From: an uncultured Rubrobacteraceae bacterium
GTDB lineage: Bacteria > Actinomycetota > Rubrobacteria > Rubrobacterales > Rubrobacteraceae
Length of the DNA stretch: 64,000 nt
Assembly: GCA_902806095.1 (NCBI GenBank)
Contig: CADCVF010000081.1
Coordinates: 1-64,000, forward strand
Reading direction: 5' to 3'
Shown one piece after another: positions 44,446 to 52,064 of this stretch; position 1 is the first letter of the stretch, and each line of letters begins with the position of its first letter. Made by a program: the position numbers and the translations under genes. The notes under the pieces were generated by a model. It saw nothing but the letters and a program-made list of their open reading frames with translations. It was not told the DNA's origin and made no database searches.

Positions 44446-44490
44446 GCGAAGCGCGCTCTATGGCTGACATTTCGGCCCATTAGGATAAAC

Positions 44491-44496
44491 TAGACT
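44491..44496 (+). promoter_or_regulatory. -10 box TAGACT, leaderless type
   Basis: TAGACT ends five bases before the ATG of the cysteine desulfurase gene, within one base of the leaderless pattern. Confidence 0.45.
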
Positions 44497-44501
44497 CGAT
44501 C

Positions 44502-45662
44502 ATGACTGATGCTGTTTACCTGGACAACGCCGCCACCACGCCGCTCGACCCGCGAGTGCTGGAATCGATGCTTGGGCACCTTGGCGCTCGACGCGGCAAT
44601 CCTTCTTCGCTGCACGCATTCGGAGGCTCGGCGCGTGAAGGGTTGGAGGAGGCCCGTGCCGGTGTGGCCTCTCTGATCGGGGCTTCACCAGGGGAGATAG
44701 TGTTTACCAGCGGCGGAACCGAATCCGATGTCCTGGCCGTCCTCGGTCTGGCGAGATCCGCAGGCTCCGAAAAGCGGCACGCGGTCGTCTCGTGCGTCGA
44801 GCACGCGGCGGTGCGGGAGGCCGCGAAACGCTTGCAGTCCGAAGGCTTCGAGGTGTCCTGGATTGGGGTGGACGAGGAGGGTCTCCTCGACCCAGCCGAG
44901 TTCGCCGAATCTGTGCGCCCGGACACAGCACTGGCCGCCGTTGTATGGGCGAGCAACGAGGTCGGTACTGTCGAGCCCGTGCTCGAGCTCGCCGAAATCT
45001 GCGCGGCGAAGGATGTACCTTTCCACGCCGACGCCGTCCAGGCCGCTGGCAGGGTCCCTATCGATGTCTCGGAGGCACCGGTCTCGACGCTGGCGCTCTC
45101 GGGCCACAAGCTCTACGGCCCGCAGGGCATCGGCGCCCTGTACGTGCGTGAGGGCGTCTCGCTCGAACCCATCGTCTACGGGGGAGGGCAGGAGAACGGG
45201 CTGAGGAGCGGTACCGAGAACGTCGCAGGGATCGTCGGCCTTGGCACGGCTGCGAGGCTGGCCCGCGAGGAGATGGACGACCGTGTCACGCACGAAAGGG
45301 AGCTACGCGACCGCATCGTGGCCGGGGTGGAGGAGATACCTCACGTGCTCGTAAACGGGCATCGCGGGCGACGATTGTCCAACAACGTCCACCTGACGGT
45401 ATCCGGCGTCGAGGCCGAGAGCCTGGTCCTCTTCCTCGATTCGCTCGGCTACGCAGTCGGGAGTGGATCGGCCTGCTCTTCGGGCGGGCACAAGGCTTCA
45501 CCGGTCTTGCTCGCGATGGGCCTGTCCGAGCGAGAGGCGTTCTCCGTCGTCAGGATCACGGTCGGCAAAGACAACACCGTGGAAGAGGTCGACGACTTCC
45601 TCGAGGCGTTCTCGACCGCGGTGGCGCAGCTACGAGAGCTCTCCCCGCTCTACGCGGGCTGA
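44502..45662 (+). CDS. Cysteine desulfurase (NifS/IscS-type)
   Basis: The 386-residue PLP enzyme takes sulfur from cysteine as a persulfide. It has NAATTPLDPRVLE, the PLP lysine in TLALSGHKLYGPQGIG, GGGQENGLRSGTEN, and the catalytic cysteine loop GSGSACSSGGHKASPVLLAMG, of the long-loop (class I, IscS/NifS) form. It is followed after 13 bases by the IscU-like/MnmA fusion gene, so it is the likely sulfur donor for tRNA 2-thiouridine. It could also serve iron-sulfur assembly. Confidence 0.94.
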   Translation: MTDAVYLDNAATTPLDPRVLESMLGHLGARRGNPSSLHAFGGSAREGLEEARAGVASLIGASPGEIVFTSGGTESDVLAVLGLARSAGSEKRHAVVSCVEHAAVREAAKRLQSEGFEVSWIGVDEEGLLDPAEFAESVRPDTALAAVVWASNEVGTVEPVLELAEICAAKDVPFHADAVQAAGRVPIDVSEAPVSTLALSGHKLYGPQGIGALYVREGVSLEPIVYGGGQENGLRSGTENVAGIVGLGTAARLAREEMDDRVTHERELRDRIVAGVEEIPHVLVNGHRGRRLSNNVHLTVSGVEAESLVLFLDSLGYAVGSGSACSSGGHKASPVLLAMGLSEREAFSVVRITVGKDNTVEEVDDFLEAFSTAVAQLRELSPLYAG

Positions 45663-45675
45663 ACGCGGGTCATTC

Positions 45676-47139
45676 ATGTCCGATCGGTACAGACAGCAGG
45701 TCGTAGACCACCTTGTCCGGCCGCGCAACGCTGGTGAGATAGGCGACCCCTCGGGCAGGGGCGAGTCCGGCGACGCCGCGTGCGGCGACGTCGTCCGCTT
45801 TACGGTCGGGATCTCAGGCAACGTCCTCGAACAGGTTCGCTACAAGGTCTACGGGTGTGCGGCGTGCATAGCCGCCGGCTCGGCGCTCGCCGAACTGGCC
45901 GAAGGCAAACACCTTCTCGATGCCGCCAGTGTCTCGAAGGCTGATCTGGAGGATGCGCTTGGCGGACCACTTCCCGCCGGTAAGGAACATGCGCTCACGC
46001 TCGTCCTCGACGCACTGCACAAGGCCTTCGAGGACCACTGGAACCGTACGGCTGGCGAGATGCTCTTCCACGCGAAAAGCGGCCGGGCAATCGGCGGCAG
46101 GAGTGTCGTGGCCGCGATGAGCGGGGGTGTCGATTCGGCGGTCACGGCCCTGCTTCTCAAAGACGCCGGCTACGACGTGGCAACCGTGACGTTCCGGCTG
46201 CACGACGGCGAGAGGGGCAGCCGCTCGTGCTGCTCGCCTGATACGGTGCTCTTCGCCCGCGACACGGCGCACAGGATGGGCCTGCCACACTTCACGCTCA
46301 ACCTCAAAGAGCTCTTCAACAGGCGAGTCATGCAGGACTTCGTAGGCTCATACAGCGAAGGCAGGACGCCCAATCCCTGCGTCGCGTGCAACGCCCACGT
46401 CAAGTTCCATGCCTCCTCGTTCCTTGCGGATGAGCTCGGGTTCCGACACGTTGCGACGGGGCACTACGCCAGGGTAGAAGAGGGTCCTGCGCTCGCACGC
46501 CCCGTGGACGAAAGCAAAGATCAGACCTACGTACTATGGCCCGTACCGCGGGATCTCCTGTCGCGCACGATCTTCCCCCTCGGCGAGTACAGGAAGACTG
46601 AGGTGCGCGCCATAGCCGAGGAGCGGGGTCTCGCCGTCGCTTACACGCCTGAGAGCCAGGATATCTGCTTTATCCCCGACGGGGACTACCGCAAGTTCGT
46701 GCGCAAGAACGTGGCGGCGGAGCCCGGAGACGTCGTAGACCGCCAAGGACAGGTACTAGGCCGTCACGCCGGCGTCGTCGACTTTACGGTCGGACAGCGG
46801 CGCGGAATAGGAGTCTCGGCGCCGACGCCACTTTACGTCAACGAGGTGCGCCCACGCTCGGGTCAGGTCGTCGTCGGACGCAAGCAGGATCTCGAGGTGC
46901 GCGAAGTCAGGGTCGGGAATCTCAACTGGTTCCTCGATCCCGAGGAGGCTGCTTGCGTGCAGGTCCGCTACAACGGCTCGCCGGTCCCTTGCACACTCGA
47001 GGAGACCGATGACGGTGGGTGGGTAGCCTCACTCGATGAGCCTGTCATCGGTGTCGCGCCGGGCCAGTCCGCCGTGTTCTATACAGGGGATGGGGAGCGG
47101 GTCGTCGGGGGCGGCGTCGTTGCGCGCAGCGGTTCTTGA
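45676..47139 (+). CDS. mnmA: IscU/NifU-like domain fused to tRNA 2-thiouridylase MnmA
   Basis: The 487-residue protein joins two units. Residues 1-130 are an IscU/NifU-type scaffold (YRQQVVDHLVRPRNAGEIGD, GDAACGDVVRF, YGCAACIAAGSALAELAEGK). The third scaffold cysteine is replaced (GKEHALTLVLDAL where HCS is usual). From about 140 it is MnmA: PP-loop AAMSGGVDSAV, the first catalytic cysteine in NPCVACNAHVKF, SKDQTYVLWPV, the second in ESQDICFIPDGDY, and FTVGQRRGIG. MnmA places sulfur on uridine 34 of tRNAs for Lys, Glu and Gln. ATG 45676 is the start; the frame further upstream lies inside the desulfurase gene. The fused domain may hand over sulfur or an iron-sulfur cluster. Confidence 0.93.
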   Translation: MSDRYRQQVVDHLVRPRNAGEIGDPSGRGESGDAACGDVVRFTVGISGNVLEQVRYKVYGCAACIAAGSALAELAEGKHLLDAASVSKADLEDALGGPLPAGKEHALTLVLDALHKAFEDHWNRTAGEMLFHAKSGRAIGGRSVVAAMSGGVDSAVTALLLKDAGYDVATVTFRLHDGERGSRSCCSPDTVLFARDTAHRMGLPHFTLNLKELFNRRVMQDFVGSYSEGRTPNPCVACNAHVKFHASSFLADELGFRHVATGHYARVEEGPALARPVDESKDQTYVLWPVPRDLLSRTIFPLGEYRKTEVRAIAEERGLAVAYTPESQDICFIPDGDYRKFVRKNVAAEPGDVVDRQGQVLGRHAGVVDFTVGQRRGIGVSAPTPLYVNEVRPRSGQVVVGRKQDLEVREVRVGNLNWFLDPEEAACVQVRYNGSPVPCTLEETDDGGWVASLDEPVIGVAPGQSAVFYTGDGERVVGGGVVARSGS

Positions 47140-47168
47140 GAGCGGTACATATTGCGTGCGATCACAGC

Positions 47169-47174
47169 TATAAT
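47169..47174 (+). promoter_or_regulatory. -10 box TATAAT of the DUF948-sigF module
   Basis: TATAAT lies 39 bases before the TTG at 47214, with GGAGGTGAT as ribosome site. Unlike several neighbours this gene has a normal leader. Confidence 0.6.
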
Positions 47175-47213
47175 CCAGGTTTCCAGGGATCCCGGACGGA
47201 GGTGATGTAAGGT

Positions 47214-47594
47214 TTGGAACTATTCGTAGAGCTGATGAAAGGGTTGCTCTTCGCGGGGATCGCCGTCGCGTTCTTCGTCCTCGCGTGGTTGTTCTCGAGG
47301 CTGGCGAGGGTCTTTTCGACTACAGAGCAGACGATCAAGGACGTCACGGGGGAGGTCGTTCCACTGCTCGGGAAGACGCACGTCACGGTGGACAACATAA
47401 ACAGCCAGCTCACGCAGCTCGACGAGGCCGTCGGGGACGTTGCGGGCATGACGGGCGAGCTCGACCAGACGACCGCCGTGATCACGCGCGGCGTAAGGGG
47501 CGGGGTGATCAAGGTCTCTTCTGCGACCGCCGGCATCTCGCGGGGGGTCAGCACCTTCCTTGGCGGCGAAAAGCGTCCTGAGAAGGAGGAGTAG
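47214..47594 (+). CDS. DUF948-family membrane protein
   Basis: The 126-residue protein has one N-terminal membrane helix (GLLFAGIAVAFFVLAWLF), then a helical region with heptads (HVTVDNINSQLTQLDEAVGD) and a charged tail. This is the DUF948 type, often encoded next to YtxH proteins and under general-stress control in Firmicutes. The TTG start is set by GGAGGTGAT upstream. It is the first gene of a cluster with a YtxH-like protein, an anti-sigma-like protein and a sigma factor. Confidence 0.8.
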   Translation: MELFVELMKGLLFAGIAVAFFVLAWLFSRLARVFSTTEQTIKDVTGEVVPLLGKTHVTVDNINSQLTQLDEAVGDVAGMTGELDQTTAVITRGVRGGVIKVSSATAGISRGVSTFLGGEKRPEKEE

Positions 47595-47599
47595 TAGCG

Positions 47600-47929
47600 G
47601 TGGCGAGTTGGGGCAGGGTCGTGGCCGGCGTCGTTATAGGGGTGGCAGGCACGCTCTACGCGACGAACGAAGACGTACGCAAGAACCTGCCGAAGGCGGC
47701 GCGGGATCTACCCGACAATGTCCGCCGCCGCTACAGGAGATCGGTCACTGCCGCGCGCGAGGCTTCAGCCCGGCGGCGGGAGGAGATCCTGCACGACCTC
47801 GAGGAACACGGCGGTGGGAACCACGCCGCACGCGGGGTGCAGGCCGACCCTGGCGCCGGGGGAGCGCAGAGGGCCGCACCGGAAGATAGGACCACCGAAG
47901 TATCGACAGAAGAGTCCGAGCAACGCTAA
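47600..47929 (+). CDS. YtxH-like small membrane protein
   Basis: The 109-residue protein begins with a glycine-rich membrane helix (RVVAGVVIGVAGTLYATNED), followed by a basic helical part (RRRYRRSVTAAREASARRRE) and a polar tail. The shape is that of YtxH-type stress proteins. GTG 47600 is five bases after the DUF948 stop. Confidence 0.7.
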   Translation: MASWGRVVAGVVIGVAGTLYATNEDVRKNLPKAARDLPDNVRRRYRRSVTAAREASARRREEILHDLEEHGGGNHAARGVQADPGAGGAQRAAPEDRTTEVSTEESEQR

Positions 47930-47942
47930 GGAAGGAATCGGC

Positions 47943-48230
47943 TTGACCGAAGATTATCCCCAGGAGTACGCTTATCTAAGGCTCCCTCCTCACGAACAGC
48001 TGCGGTCCTGTGTCGGCCTCGTGCTTGTTGGGATGGCGGCGCGGGCCAGGGTAGGAGTTGGGGGGTTGGAGGAGGCCGTGGAGGTTCTGGAGGGCTGTCA
48101 CACCGGTGACGCTCCGACCCGCTTCCGCTTCTCCCTGGCCGGTGAGGGGGTTCTCGCCGAAGTCGAGGAACCTGCCTCCGGGGGGAACACGGAGACGAGC
48201 TGGCGCACCGTAGTCGAGTTGGTGTCGTGA
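47943..48230 (+). CDS. Degenerate RsbW-like anti-sigma homologue
   Basis: The 95-residue protein starts at TTG 47943 behind AAGGAAGG. Its first half (YLRLPPHEQLRSCVGLVLVG and MAARARVGVGGLEEAVEVLE) follows the start of RsbW/SpoIIAB proteins. At the N-box, where they have ExxxN for ATP and magnesium, it has LEEAVEVLEGC with no asparagine. The G1 and G2 ATP motifs are absent and only a short beta part (FRFSLAGEGVLAEVEE) remains. It cannot be a normal kinase. Its stop overlaps the start of the sigma factor gene, the usual place of rsbW. It may still bind the sigma factor. Confidence 0.6.
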   Translation: MTEDYPQEYAYLRLPPHEQLRSCVGLVLVGMAARARVGVGGLEEAVEVLEGCHTGDAPTRFRFSLAGEGVLAEVEEPASGGNTETSWRTVVELVS

Positions 48231-49039
48231 GCCGGCGCTATCGAAGACCTGACAAGGCGCGAACGCGGCGCCTGCTCGTTCGCTATCACAAGCAAGGCGA
48301 CCAGAATGCCCGCGAGCGCGTCATCCAGGAACAACTTCCGCTGGCTGAGTTCTTGGCCCGTAAGTTCGCGGGGCGTGGAGAGCCTCTGGACGATCTGATC
48401 CAGGTCGCCTCCGTCGGACTTATAAAGGCGGTAGACCGCTTCGACGTAGACAGGAACATCGAGTTCTCGACCTACGCTACCCCGAACATCCTCGGCGAGA
48501 TCAAGCGCTACTTCCGTGACAAGGGCTGGGCAATGCGGGTTCCTCGCGGCCTGCAGGAGTTGCGCCAGTCGGCCAAGGAAGTGATCCGCAACGAGACGGT
48601 CAGGACGGGGCGGTCGCCGACCCTACAAGAGCTCGCCGAGACGCTCGACGCCGACGTCGAGGGCGTCGCGGAAGCGTTGACCCTGGGGAGGGCTTACAAC
48701 ACTGCCAGTCTCGACGCGCCCGTAAGCCAGGACGAGCCCGACGGGGACACCATCATGGACTTCCAGGCCGACGACAGATCTGCGATAGAAGGGTTGGAGG
48801 AGAGGATCCTGCTGAAGGAGGCCATCGAAAGTCTCAAGGGCCAGCAGCAGCAGATACTGAAACTCCGCTTCAACGAGGGCAAGACGCAGACCGAGATCGC
48901 GGACCACATAGGCGTAAGCCAGATGCACGTCTCCCGCCTTCTCAGACGCGCCCTCGAAGACCTGCGGGTCGAGCTGGAGCAGATGGAGCGCGACCGCGAG
49001 AGAGGCGAGTTATCACCGGATGGGGCGCATGCAGAGTAG
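48227..49039 (+). CDS. SigF/SigB-type RNA polymerase sigma factor
   Basis: The 270-residue sigma factor has region 2 (LAEFLARKFAGRGEPLDDLI, ASVGLIKAVDRFDVDRNIEF, STYATPNILGEIKRYFRDKG), region 3 (VPRGLQELRQSAKEV) and region 4 (LRFNEGKTQTEIADHIGVSQ then MHVSRLLRRAL). This is the group 3 form that serves general stress in Gram-positive bacteria. The GTG start overlaps the anti-sigma-like gene, and the end overlaps alaS. The DUF948 and YtxH-like genes upstream are plausible members of its own regulon. Confidence 0.93.
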   Translation: MSRRYRRPDKARTRRLLVRYHKQGDQNARERVIQEQLPLAEFLARKFAGRGEPLDDLIQVASVGLIKAVDRFDVDRNIEFSTYATPNILGEIKRYFRDKGWAMRVPRGLQELRQSAKEVIRNETVRTGRSPTLQELAETLDADVEGVAEALTLGRAYNTASLDAPVSQDEPDGDTIMDFQADDRSAIEGLEERILLKEAIESLKGQQQQILKLRFNEGKTQTEIADHIGVSQMHVSRLLRRALEDLRVELEQMERDRERGELSPDGAHAE

Positions 49040-51662
49040 CGAGATAAGACGGCGTTTCCTTGACTTTTTCGAACAGCGGGGCCACAGGCTCTACCCGAGT
49101 GCGTCGCTGGTCCCCCACAACGACCCAACGGTCCTCCTGACCACGGGCGGGGTCCAGCAGTTCATCCCCTACTTTCTCGGTCAGGAGAGGCCGGCTTCCA
49201 CGCGGGCGATGAGCGCGCAGAAGTGCTTCCGAACCCCCGACATCCTCGATGTCGGCGACTGGCATCACCTAACATTCTTCGAGATGCTCGGGAACTTCTC
49301 GTTCGGGGACTACTTCAAGAAGGAAGCCATAGGGTGGGCCTGGGAGTTTCTCACGGGCGAGCTCGGCATCCCGCCGGAGCGCCTGTGGATAACGATCTTC
49401 GAAGGCGACGAGGACGCCCCAGAGGACGTGGAGGCAAAAGAGTTGTGGATGGACGTCGGCGTGCCCGAAGAGAGGATCTTCGGCCTTCCGAAGAGCGAGA
49501 ACTGGTGGGGACCGCCGGGCGAGACGGGCCCATGTGGTCCCTGCTCGGAAGTCTACTACGACCATGGTGAAGAGTTCGCCAGGGGCGACCCGCTGGAGGA
49601 CCCGAAATACGGTCCTGGCGGCGAGGAGGGAGACCCGCGCTTTCTCGAGATTTGGAACCTCGTCTTCAACCAGTACGAGCAGTTGAAAGACAAGACCTTC
49701 ATCCCCTTGAGCAAGACCGGCATCGATACCGGCCTTGGCCTGGAGCGGACCACGGCGGCGGTACAGGATGTACTCTACGTCTACGATACCGACGTCTACG
49801 CGCCAATCTTCGAAAAAGCGAACGAGTACACGGGCATCTCTTTGGGCGACGCCGAGATGACGGATCGCGCGCTCCGCATCGTCGCCGACCACGCGCGCGG
49901 GATGGCTTTCCTCATCGCCGACGGCGTCAGGCCTGGGAACCAGCGTCGTGAGTACATACTTCGCCGCATAATACGCCGGGCGATGTTGCAGGCGCACTCG
50001 CGTCTCGGCATGAGTGCTGGCCAGCTCGCCGGGCTCGCCGAGACTGTCGTCGACTACATGGGCGACTTCTACGGGGAGTTGCGTCAGGCGCGGGAGGACA
50101 TCCGCCGCACCGTCACCGGCGAGGCCGGCAGGTTCGTGGAGATCTACGAGTCGGGGATGTCGCTTCTGGCCTCCGAGATAGAGCGGATGCGGGGCGGACA
50201 CTTCCCTGGTGACGTGGCGTTCATGTTGCACGACACCTACGGATTCCCCGTCGAGGTGACGCGGGAGGTGCTCGCCGATAGGGGTTTGTCGCTCGATGAG
50301 GCGAGTTTTGAGGCTGCCATGGACGCCCAGCGGGAGCGCGCCAGGGAGGCCATGCAGGGCTACGAGCGGGTCGTCGCCGCGTTCAGAGATCAGGAGATCC
50401 GGAGCCGCTTTGTTGGCTACGAGCGCGAGCAGGTCGAGACCAGGATAGTCGCCATCGAGCCCGTGCCCGACGCCGGGGGAGAGGTGTTTGTGGTACTGGC
50501 CGAGAATCCCTTCTATGCCACGGGTGGCGGGCAGGTGGCGGATGGCGGTTGGATCACCGCCGAGGATGGACAGCTGGAGGTCTTCGACGCTATCCCTGCG
50601 GGTAACTATCAGGTGCTGCGGGCAAGGATCGAAGGCGGCGTGTTCGAGGCCGGGGATGCCGTAACGGCTTCCATAAACAGGGTGCGCCGCCAGCAAATAG
50701 AGGCGAACCACACGGCCACGCACATTTTGCACTGGGCCTTGAGGGCGGTCCTCGGACAGGACGTCGTGCAGGCCGGCAGCTACGTCGGGCCCGACAGGTT
50801 GCGCTTCGACTACCGTCACGCAGGGAAGGTAACTGACGATGAGATCGGTCGCGTCCAGGAGCTCACTCTGCAGAAGATAACCGAGAATCAGCCGGTCCGC
50901 TACTTTACGACGACACTCGAGGAGGCGCGTAACCTCGGCGCGATCATGCTCTTCGGAGAGAAGTACAGCGATCTCGTGCGCGTGGTCGAGGTCGACGGCT
51001 TCTCGCGCGAGCTGTGCGGCGGGACGCATGTGCGCGGCACGGCCGAGATCGGGGCTTTCAAGATACTCTCCAACAGGAAGCACGGTGCCGACCTGTACCG
51101 CATCGAGGTCATAACCGGCCGCGAAGCGCTGTACTACTTGACCGGCGCGACAGAGAGGGCAGAAGAGATCTCGGAGGCCCTGAAAGTCGAGATCGACGAC
51201 ATCCCTCAGGCCGTATGGCGGCTGCGCGATGAGGTGCGAACATCTCGCGAGACGGCCAGGGATCAGGCGCTGAAGCAGGGCCTCGAGGAGGTTGGCGACC
51301 TCGTAGAAGGCGCCGAGCAGGTCAACGGTACACGGGTGGTGACGGGCCAGGTCGTGGCCGCGGACGCCAGGGGTCTGCGCCAGATCTCCGACGATGTCAA
51401 GAATCGTCTCGGCGGTCCTTCTGCCGTGGTGCTTGCCGCCGCGCTCGGCGGCAAGGCTATCCTCGTCGCCAATCTCCACCCCGACGTCTCCCGTAGGGTC
51501 GAGGCCGGGGAGATAGTACGCGAGGTCTCGGACGTACTCGGGGGCGGCGGGGGTGGTGGCGCGACCATGGCCCAGGCCGGCGGTGGCAACCTCGAAGCCA
51601 TCCCCGACGCCCTCGCCAGGGTACGAGAGATCCTCGACCAGCGTCTAGCGGACCCGGAGTAG
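49029..51662 (+). CDS. alaS: Alanyl-tRNA synthetase
   Basis: The 877-residue enzyme (880 if started at ATG 49020) has the aminoacylation core (SSEIRRRFLDFFEQRGHRLY, TTGGVQQFIPYFLG, CFRTPDILDVGDWHHLTFFE), the editing domain with the zinc motifs NHTATHILHWAL and CGGTHVRGTAEIG, and a C-terminal coiled coil plus glycine-rich tail (GGGGGGATMAQAGGG). It overlaps the sigma gene and is in the same frame as the following ruvX, separated only by its TAG stop. Confidence 0.96.
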   Translation: MQSSEIRRRFLDFFEQRGHRLYPSASLVPHNDPTVLLTTGGVQQFIPYFLGQERPASTRAMSAQKCFRTPDILDVGDWHHLTFFEMLGNFSFGDYFKKEAIGWAWEFLTGELGIPPERLWITIFEGDEDAPEDVEAKELWMDVGVPEERIFGLPKSENWWGPPGETGPCGPCSEVYYDHGEEFARGDPLEDPKYGPGGEEGDPRFLEIWNLVFNQYEQLKDKTFIPLSKTGIDTGLGLERTTAAVQDVLYVYDTDVYAPIFEKANEYTGISLGDAEMTDRALRIVADHARGMAFLIADGVRPGNQRREYILRRIIRRAMLQAHSRLGMSAGQLAGLAETVVDYMGDFYGELRQAREDIRRTVTGEAGRFVEIYESGMSLLASEIERMRGGHFPGDVAFMLHDTYGFPVEVTREVLADRGLSLDEASFEAAMDAQRERAREAMQGYERVVAAFRDQEIRSRFVGYEREQVETRIVAIEPVPDAGGEVFVVLAENPFYATGGGQVADGGWITAEDGQLEVFDAIPAGNYQVLRARIEGGVFEAGDAVTASINRVRRQQIEANHTATHILHWALRAVLGQDVVQAGSYVGPDRLRFDYRHAGKVTDDEIGRVQELTLQKITENQPVRYFTTTLEEARNLGAIMLFGEKYSDLVRVVEVDGFSRELCGGTHVRGTAEIGAFKILSNRKHGADLYRIEVITGREALYYLTGATERAEEISEALKVEIDDIPQAVWRLRDEVRTSRETARDQALKQGLEEVGDLVEGAEQVNGTRVVTGQVVAADARGLRQISDDVKNRLGGPSAVVLAAALGGKAILVANLHPDVSRRVEAGEIVREVSDVLGGGGGGGATMAQAGGGNLEAIPDALARVREILDQRLADPE

Positions 51663-51665
51663 GTC

Positions 51666-52064
51666 CTGTCGCCAGCCGACCGCGGGCGAGTCGCCGCCCT
51701 CGACCTTGGAGATGTACGCATCGGCGTCGCAGTCTCCGATGCTGGAGGCGTTCTGGCCAGCCCTCTCGACGTGATACCCAGTGGGGAACTCTCCGTCTAC
51801 CTGCGCGGGCTCGTGGACGAACAGGGTGTCTACGAGGTTGTCGTCGGGGTGCCGAGAACGCTCGGTGGGGAGGTCGGCTTCCAGGCCCGCAAAGTCTTGA
51901 CTAGACTAGACGCCCTGAAAACAGAATTTCCTGGCGTGCGGTTCGTGGAGTGGGACGAGCGGTTCACCACCCGTCTGGCCGGTAGCCGCAGAAGGAGGAG
52001 GGTGGATCACCTAGCGGCCGCAAGGATGTTGCAGGAGTACCTCGAGGCGAGGGAGAACCTTTGA
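51666..52064 (+). CDS. ruvX: RuvX/YqgF RNase H-like nuclease, apparent CTG start
   Basis: The protein of about 132 residues is a YqgF-type nuclease that helps ribosomal RNA processing or junction resolution. It has RVAALDLGDVRIGVAVSDAG with the first catalytic aspartate, VVVGVPRTLGGEVG, FVEWDERFTTRLAG and a final D in RRVDHLAAARMLQ. The first canonical start (GTG 51771) would remove the catalytic aspartate. Upstream, in frame back to the alaS stop, there is no ATG, GTG or TTG. CTG 51666 is best placed, with GGAG six bases before it, and gives the family length. It overlaps mltG by four bases. Confidence 0.88.
   Translation: MSPADRGRVAALDLGDVRIGVAVSDAGGVLASPLDVIPSGELSVYLRGLVDEQGVYEVVVGVPRTLGGEVGFQARKVLTRLDALKTEFPGVRFVEWDERFTTRLAGSRRRRRVDHLAAARMLQEYLEARENL

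Noticed and set aside
49269-51479. A 736-codon open frame on the minus strand
   Set aside because: It lies wholly antisense to alaS, a certain gene. Long antisense frames are common in GC-rich DNA, and the translation has no recognisable motif.
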